The notes beneath the pieces are model-generated. The model made no database searches. It was not told where the DNA came from and worked only from the letters and a program-made list of their open reading frames with translations. DNA of 25,360 bases from Kiloniellaceae bacterium (GTDB lineage Bacteria > Pseudomonadota > Alphaproteobacteria > Kiloniellales > Kiloniellaceae), in the NCBI GenBank assembly GCA_021776195.1, contig JAJFGK010000079.1, positions 1-25,360 on the forward strand, in the 5' to 3' direction. Shown piece after piece: positions 21,930 to 25,360 of this stretch; positions within the stretch are counted from its first letter, which is position 1; every line of letters begins with the position of its first letter. The position numbers and the translations under genes were made by a program.

Positions 21930-24900
21930 TCAAGCGGTGGCCGCGACATCTTCCTTGGAAAGAAATGATTCCAGGGTCGCCAAGGAACCATCCAGTTGCG
22001 TCAAGTAGGACAGCGCCTCCCTGTACTGATGCTTGGCGGCCAGATCCTTCATCGCCTTGTAACCGCTGGTGATGCTCTTCAAGAGCCCCTGGGCCTTGGG
22101 ATCGCTGGGCTTGGCTTTCGCGACCGCTTGGAGACGCGGCTTGATCGCGCCGTGCCCGGTCTTGTAGTCCGCCTCTTGCTTCTGCTCGGCCGCCAACTCG
22201 GTCGCGTAACCGTCGACCATGGCCGTGGCGCGGTTCATCTTATCGAGCGCCTCTTCGAAGTTCTTGGCGCCGGCGGACGCCTTCATCTCGCCGATCTTGG
22301 ATTTGATCGAGTCCTCGACCGGTTTCAGGACCGGGTAGTGCGAGGGATAGTCCAGTCCGCCCAACTTGGTGTCGAGCGCGGCGGCCCCGGTGGTGTACTT
22401 CACCTCGAGTTCCTCATCCTGCTCCAACAGTTCGCTGTAGGCCGCCAGGGAAGTATCGATGATGTCCGCCAGGCGCAGAGCCTGGTCGAAATCGTCCTCA
22501 CCGGCCGCCGCCTCCATGGTCGTCTTGTTGCGCCCGATTGACGCTATGATTCCCGCGGCCATCTCGCCTTCCAGAGGCGGTTCGGTTGTCTTCAGACCCT
22601 CGGAAATCGTGGCCAGACGCCCCTCATAGGTCTGCCGCTCTTCCTCGACGTCGGCCTTCATGGTCTTGAAGCCCTCGAATGTCGCCTCCAAATCCGTCAA
22701 GGCGGCAAGCCCAGTCTCGAAGGCTCGGTTCTGCTCGGCCTCCTGAACCGTGTCGCGGCGCGGCCCCAGGCGTTCTTGGATCGCCACTACGCCAATGTTC
22801 TTTTCGGCGGACTGTATCGCGGCCGCTACCGGGTCCTTTAGGGCGCCCCAGCGCGTGGTAAAATCCTCTTCTTGTTGCTCCAAGCGCTCCAGCAGCGCTT
22901 CATAGGCGCCAACGTCGGCGGCCAGCACGACGACTTGACCGAGCGCCGTCTCGAAGTCCTCGCCCGCCGCGCTCGCCTCCATCGTGGCCCGATCCGATGC
23001 AATGGCTTGCTGGGGCTCCTCGGCCTCGGGGTAGGCTGCGGAGTCCGCCGCAGCGTTGAGCCGCGACACCAAGGGGCCATATCGCTTTTTGTACTCCTCC
23101 TCGGCGTTCTCCATCGCGTTTTGGAGGGTCAGATAGTCAGCGACCGCCGGTTCCAGCCAGTCGAGCGCGACTATGGCCGCCGCATAGTCCTGACTTCCGG
23201 CGGCCGACTGCATCGCCTCCTGCTTGCCGAAGATACGCGAGCGGGGCTCTTTCAGGGCCATGTGCGAGACCGGTTTGGCCACCTCGGCCAGTCCATCGGT
23301 GATGCCGCCTGAGCGAGTCTCATACTCGGTCATCAGCTTTTCATGTTCCTCAAGGAGCTTGTTGTACCCGGACAGGGAAGTCTCGATGACGTCCATGCCC
23401 TGCAGGGCGTCATCAAAGTTGTCCTCTGCGGCGTGGCCTTCCATGGTGGCCTTGTTGCGTCCGATCGATTCAACCAGCGACTTTGCCAACTCGCCGGGTA
23501 TCGTGGGCTCGGTCTTGGCCAGTGACTCCTCCAGTACGGCAAGGCGCGTGGTGTAGGTCTCGCGCTCGGCCTCAACATCGTCCTTATGGGTCTGATAGCC
23601 GACCAGCGCCGCCTCCTGCTCGCGGGCCTTTTCCAGCGCCGTATCGAAATCCTTCGCACCAGCGGCTGCCAGCATGGCGGTCTGGCGCTTGGTGAGATTG
23701 GCCTGGATCGTCGACAGGGCATAGTTTTTGTCGGGCGATTTCGTCGCCTCGGCCACCGGTCCCTCCAGCTTGCCGGCGAGCTGGTTGTACTCTTCTTCTT
23801 TCTGGTCTTCCTTTTCCTTGAAGGTGGCCAGGGTCGCGAGGCCATTGACCAGTTGGGTGATCGTGCCGAGGGCCTGGGCGAAATCCCGGCTGGCCGCCTC
23901 GCCTTCCATGATCCCGATAGCATCTTGCAAGCTCTTGTAGTAGCTCTTCGCCGACTCGTCGTTGGGCAGATCCTTGCCGGCTTCCACGACCTTCTGCTTG
24001 ATATCCGGGGCCTTGGCGAGGTAGTCGGCCTCCTGCTTTTGATAGACCGGCAGCTCCTTGGCATGGCCCTCGAGCATGGCGCTGGCCCGGGTCATGGCGT
24101 CCAGAGCGGTGGCGTAGTCGCCGCCCGCCGCTGCGGTTTCGGCCTCGCCCTTGCGCTTGTCGATCGCCTCCTGCCCCTCGTTCAGCATGGGGTAGTCGTG
24201 GGGGTAGGCGATCGCCGCGCACTTGGCCTCGAAGGCCTTGAGCGATTCCTCGTAGTCCGTCTTGGCGGCCTCCTGCTCGTCGACCTCGGTCTTCAGTTCC
24301 TCGGCCTGTTGGCCGGCTTCGTCCAGCTTCGCCTGGCCCTGGTCGAAATCGCCGGCCGCGCCCTTGGTGCTGTCCACCGCGGCCTTGTCATCCTGAAGGG
24401 TCTCCGGAACGTCGGCCTGAATGGCTTCCATTTCACCTTCGACCTGTTGCTGGCTTTCCTCGAATTGGGCCTTCTTGGCTTTGTGATCATCCACCTTTTT
24501 CTTGAGGGTCGCATGAGCAGCCTTCATCGAGTCGAAAAGACTGAGTGCCAGGGTGTAGTTCCCTGCCTGCTCCGCGCCCATGATCTGCTCCAGGACGGCG
24601 TTGAACGGCACCATCTCGCTTTCCAGCTCTGGCGGAACATTTTGGGTCGTCGGGGTCATTTCATTGAGCAGCGTGCCCCACTCGGCTTCGAAGGTCGTCT
24701 TGTCCGCGCGGTGCTGTTCCAGCTTCGCCTCGAAGGCCTGTAGCTCGCTCTCGGCCTGGCCGAGGAGGTTCACGCCGGCCCCGAAGTCCATGCTCTGAGC
24801 CGCCTGGTCCGCCTGACCCAGGAGGCTGTCGACCTTCTGATATTCGGGCTCGAGGTGTGCCGGCAGATCGGCCGAGGCCGCCGTGGCCCGCGGCAGCACC

Positions 24901-25360
24901 GCATCGAGCTTTTCCTTGTAGGCCTGGTGCCGCGCCACCAGCTCGACGAGTTTCTGGTGCTCCTCCTTCATCTTGCCGAAGAGGCTCAAGGCCAGTCCGA
25001 AATCCTCGGCCTGCTCGGCATCCATGATCTGTTCCAGCACCGCGTTGAAGGGCTCCATGGCCGCGGCGCATTCCGGCGGCATCGCGCTGGTCGTGGGCGT
25101 CATTTCATTCAGCAGCGGTCCCCACTCGGCTTCGAAGGTCGTCTTGTCCGCGCGGTGCTGTTCCAGCTTCGCCTCGAAGGCCTGTAGCTCGCTCTCGGCC
25201 TGGCCGAGGAGGTTCACGCCGGCCCCGAAGTCCATGGTCTGAGCCGCCTGGTCCGCCTGACCCAGGAGGCTGTCGACCTTCTGATATTCGGGCTCGAGGT
25301 GTGCCGGCAGATCGGCCGAGGCCGCCGTGGCCCGCGGCAGCACCGCATCGAGCTTTTCCT
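21930..25360 (-). CDS. Giant helical-repeat protein, 5' part beyond the window
   Basis: An open reading frame of about 1,140 codons in the window, running off the right edge with no start seen; stop TGA at 21930-21932. The product is built of about 15 modules of roughly 75 residues. Each ends in a helix pair with the core A-x(4,6)-[DNR][FY]-x2-[AG]-x3-L, for example MDFGAGVNLL, EDFGLALSLF, GDYATALDAM, RDFAQALGTI, DNFDDALQGM, EDFETALGQV, KNFEEALDKM and HQYREALSYL. Higher-order copies exist: the module pair with YPHDYPML resembles the pair with YPSHYPVL near the C-terminus, and SIGRNKATMEGH matches SIGRNKTTMEAA. The composition is acidic, Glu/Ala/Lys-rich and lacks Cys runs. No catalytic motif, signal or membrane segment is visible. 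A filament, scaffold or spacer role is inferred; I do not recognise the family. Confidence 0.8.
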   Translation of the reverse strand, partial: EKLDAVLPRATAASADLPAHLEPEYQKVDSLLGQADQAAQTMDFGAGVNLLGQAESELQAFEAKLEQHRADKTTFEAEWGPLLNEMTPTTSAMPPECAAAMEPFNAVLEQIMDAEQAEDFGLALSLFGKMKEEHQKLVELVARHQAYKEKLDAVLPRATAASADLPAHLEPEYQKVDSLLGQADQAAQSMDFGAGVNLLGQAESELQAFEAKLEQHRADKTTFEAEWGTLLNEMTPTTQNVPPELESEMVPFNAVLEQIMGAEQAGNYTLALSLFDSMKAAHATLKKKVDDHKAKKAQFEESQQQVEGEMEAIQADVPETLQDDKAAVDSTKGAAGDFDQGQAKLDEAGQQAEELKTEVDEQEAAKTDYEESLKAFEAKCAAIAYPHDYPMLNEGQEAIDKRKGEAETAAAGGDYATALDAMTRASAMLEGHAKELPVYQKQEADYLAKAPDIKQKVVEAGKDLPNDESAKSYYKSLQDAIGIMEGEAASRDFAQALGTITQLVNGLATLATFKEKEDQKEEEYNQLAGKLEGPVAEATKSPDKNYALSTIQANLTKRQTAMLAAAGAKDFDTALEKAREQEAALVGYQTHKDDVEAERETYTTRLAVLEESLAKTEPTIPGELAKSLVESIGRNKATMEGHAAEDNFDDALQGMDVIETSLSGYNKLLEEHEKLMTEYETRSGGITDGLAEVAKPVSHMALKEPRSRIFGKQEAMQSAAGSQDYAAAIVALDWLEPAVADYLTLQNAMENAEEEYKKRYGPLVSRLNAAADSAAYPEAEEPQQAIASDRATMEASAAGEDFETALGQVVVLAADVGAYEALLERLEQQEEDFTTRWGALKDPVAAAIQSAEKNIGVVAIQERLGPRRDTVQEAEQNRAFETGLAALTDLEATFEGFKTMKADVEEERQTYEGRLATISEGLKTTEPPLEGEMAAGIIASIGRNKTTMEAAAGEDDFDQALRLADIIDTSLAAYSELLEQDEELEVKYTTGAAALDTKLGGLDYPSHYPVLKPVEDSIKSKIGEMKASAGAKNFEEALDKMNRATAMVDGYATELAAEQKQEADYKTGHGAIKPRLQAVAKAKPSDPKAQGLLKSITSGYKAMKDLAAKHQYREALSYLTQLDGSLATLESFLSKEDVAATA
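24657..25360 (-). repeat. Near-identical 444-base tandem duplication inside the giant gene
   Basis: Bases 24672-24916 and 25116-25360 match almost perfectly at an offset of 444 bases (148 codons, two modules); I see one substitution (CTC versus GTC in the Gln-Ser/Thr-Met-Asp segment) in about 240 bases. The flanking part of each unit (24917-25100 versus the preceding module) is diverged. The match continues to the window edge, so further copies may lie beyond it. Confidence 0.92.

Noticed and set aside
21930..25360. Contractile injection system or toxin assignment for the giant repeat protein
   Set aside because: Large helical repeat proteins can occur near such systems, but no sheath, baseplate, spike or AAA+ gene is in the window, and no toxin motif is visible. 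I leave the protein unassigned.

Overview
The window looks like a chromosomal stretch from a GC-rich alphaproteobacterium, probably near the Rhodospirillales. This placement is inferred from base composition, GC-biased third codon positions and the gene families present (DUF3305/DUF3306 pair, small class I cytochrome c, several ureohydrolase and luciferase-like genes). No rRNA, tRNA, CRISPR array or complete mobile element was seen. Coding density is high. The largest gaps are 11970-12210, 3451-3688, 19624-19847 and 2838-3030. None exceeds 300 bases, and they hold only hairpins, short palindromes and tentative promoters.

Layout. Bases 1-197 are the right end of an ISAs1-family insertion sequence, cut by the window edge. 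A minus-strand set follows: DUF3305 protein, DUF3306 protein and an SMP-30/gluconolactonase-like protein, the last two overlapping by 4 bases. Bases 3031-5534 carry three plus-strand genes for exported proteins: a class I cytochrome c, a cysteine-rich Asn-Pro-Cys repeat protein ending in a cytochrome P460-like heme domain, and a Sel1-repeat protein. Two overlapping SAM methyltransferase genes (minus) then lie divergent from a LysR-type regulator. An LLM-class flavin oxidoreductase (plus) faces an agmatinase-family hydrolase (minus). Next on the minus strand come a TIGR04283-like glycosyltransferase, a ferritin-like di-iron protein and an HTH regulator with a periplasmic-binding-like domain, the last divergent from a third methyltransferase.

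Bases 14148-17554 encode an 824-residue low-complexity protein (poly-Gly, PDDGG repeats, long Ala-rich helices, acidic tail) and a 2-oxoglutarate/Fe(II) oxygenase-like protein. These converge on an acyl-CoA synthetase, which is preceded by a small coiled-coil protein gene. A second, divergent ureohydrolase (plus) meets a malate/lactate-type (Ldh family) dehydrogenase tail to tail in a shared CTAG. From 21930 to the right edge runs one huge minus-strand gene, open at its 5' end, made of about 15 helical modules of roughly 75 residues, including a nearly identical 444-base tandem duplication.

The most unusual content is (i) the Asn-Pro-Cys array fused to a P460-type heme domain and (ii) the giant helical-repeat protein, whose module appears to recur once in the N-terminal part of the 824-residue protein, suggesting the two belong to one uncharacterised system. 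The metabolic genes (two ureohydrolases, LLM oxidoreductase, Ldh-family dehydrogenase, acyl-CoA ligase, 2OG oxygenase) look like ordinary accessory catabolism. No single pathway can be proved from sequence alone.
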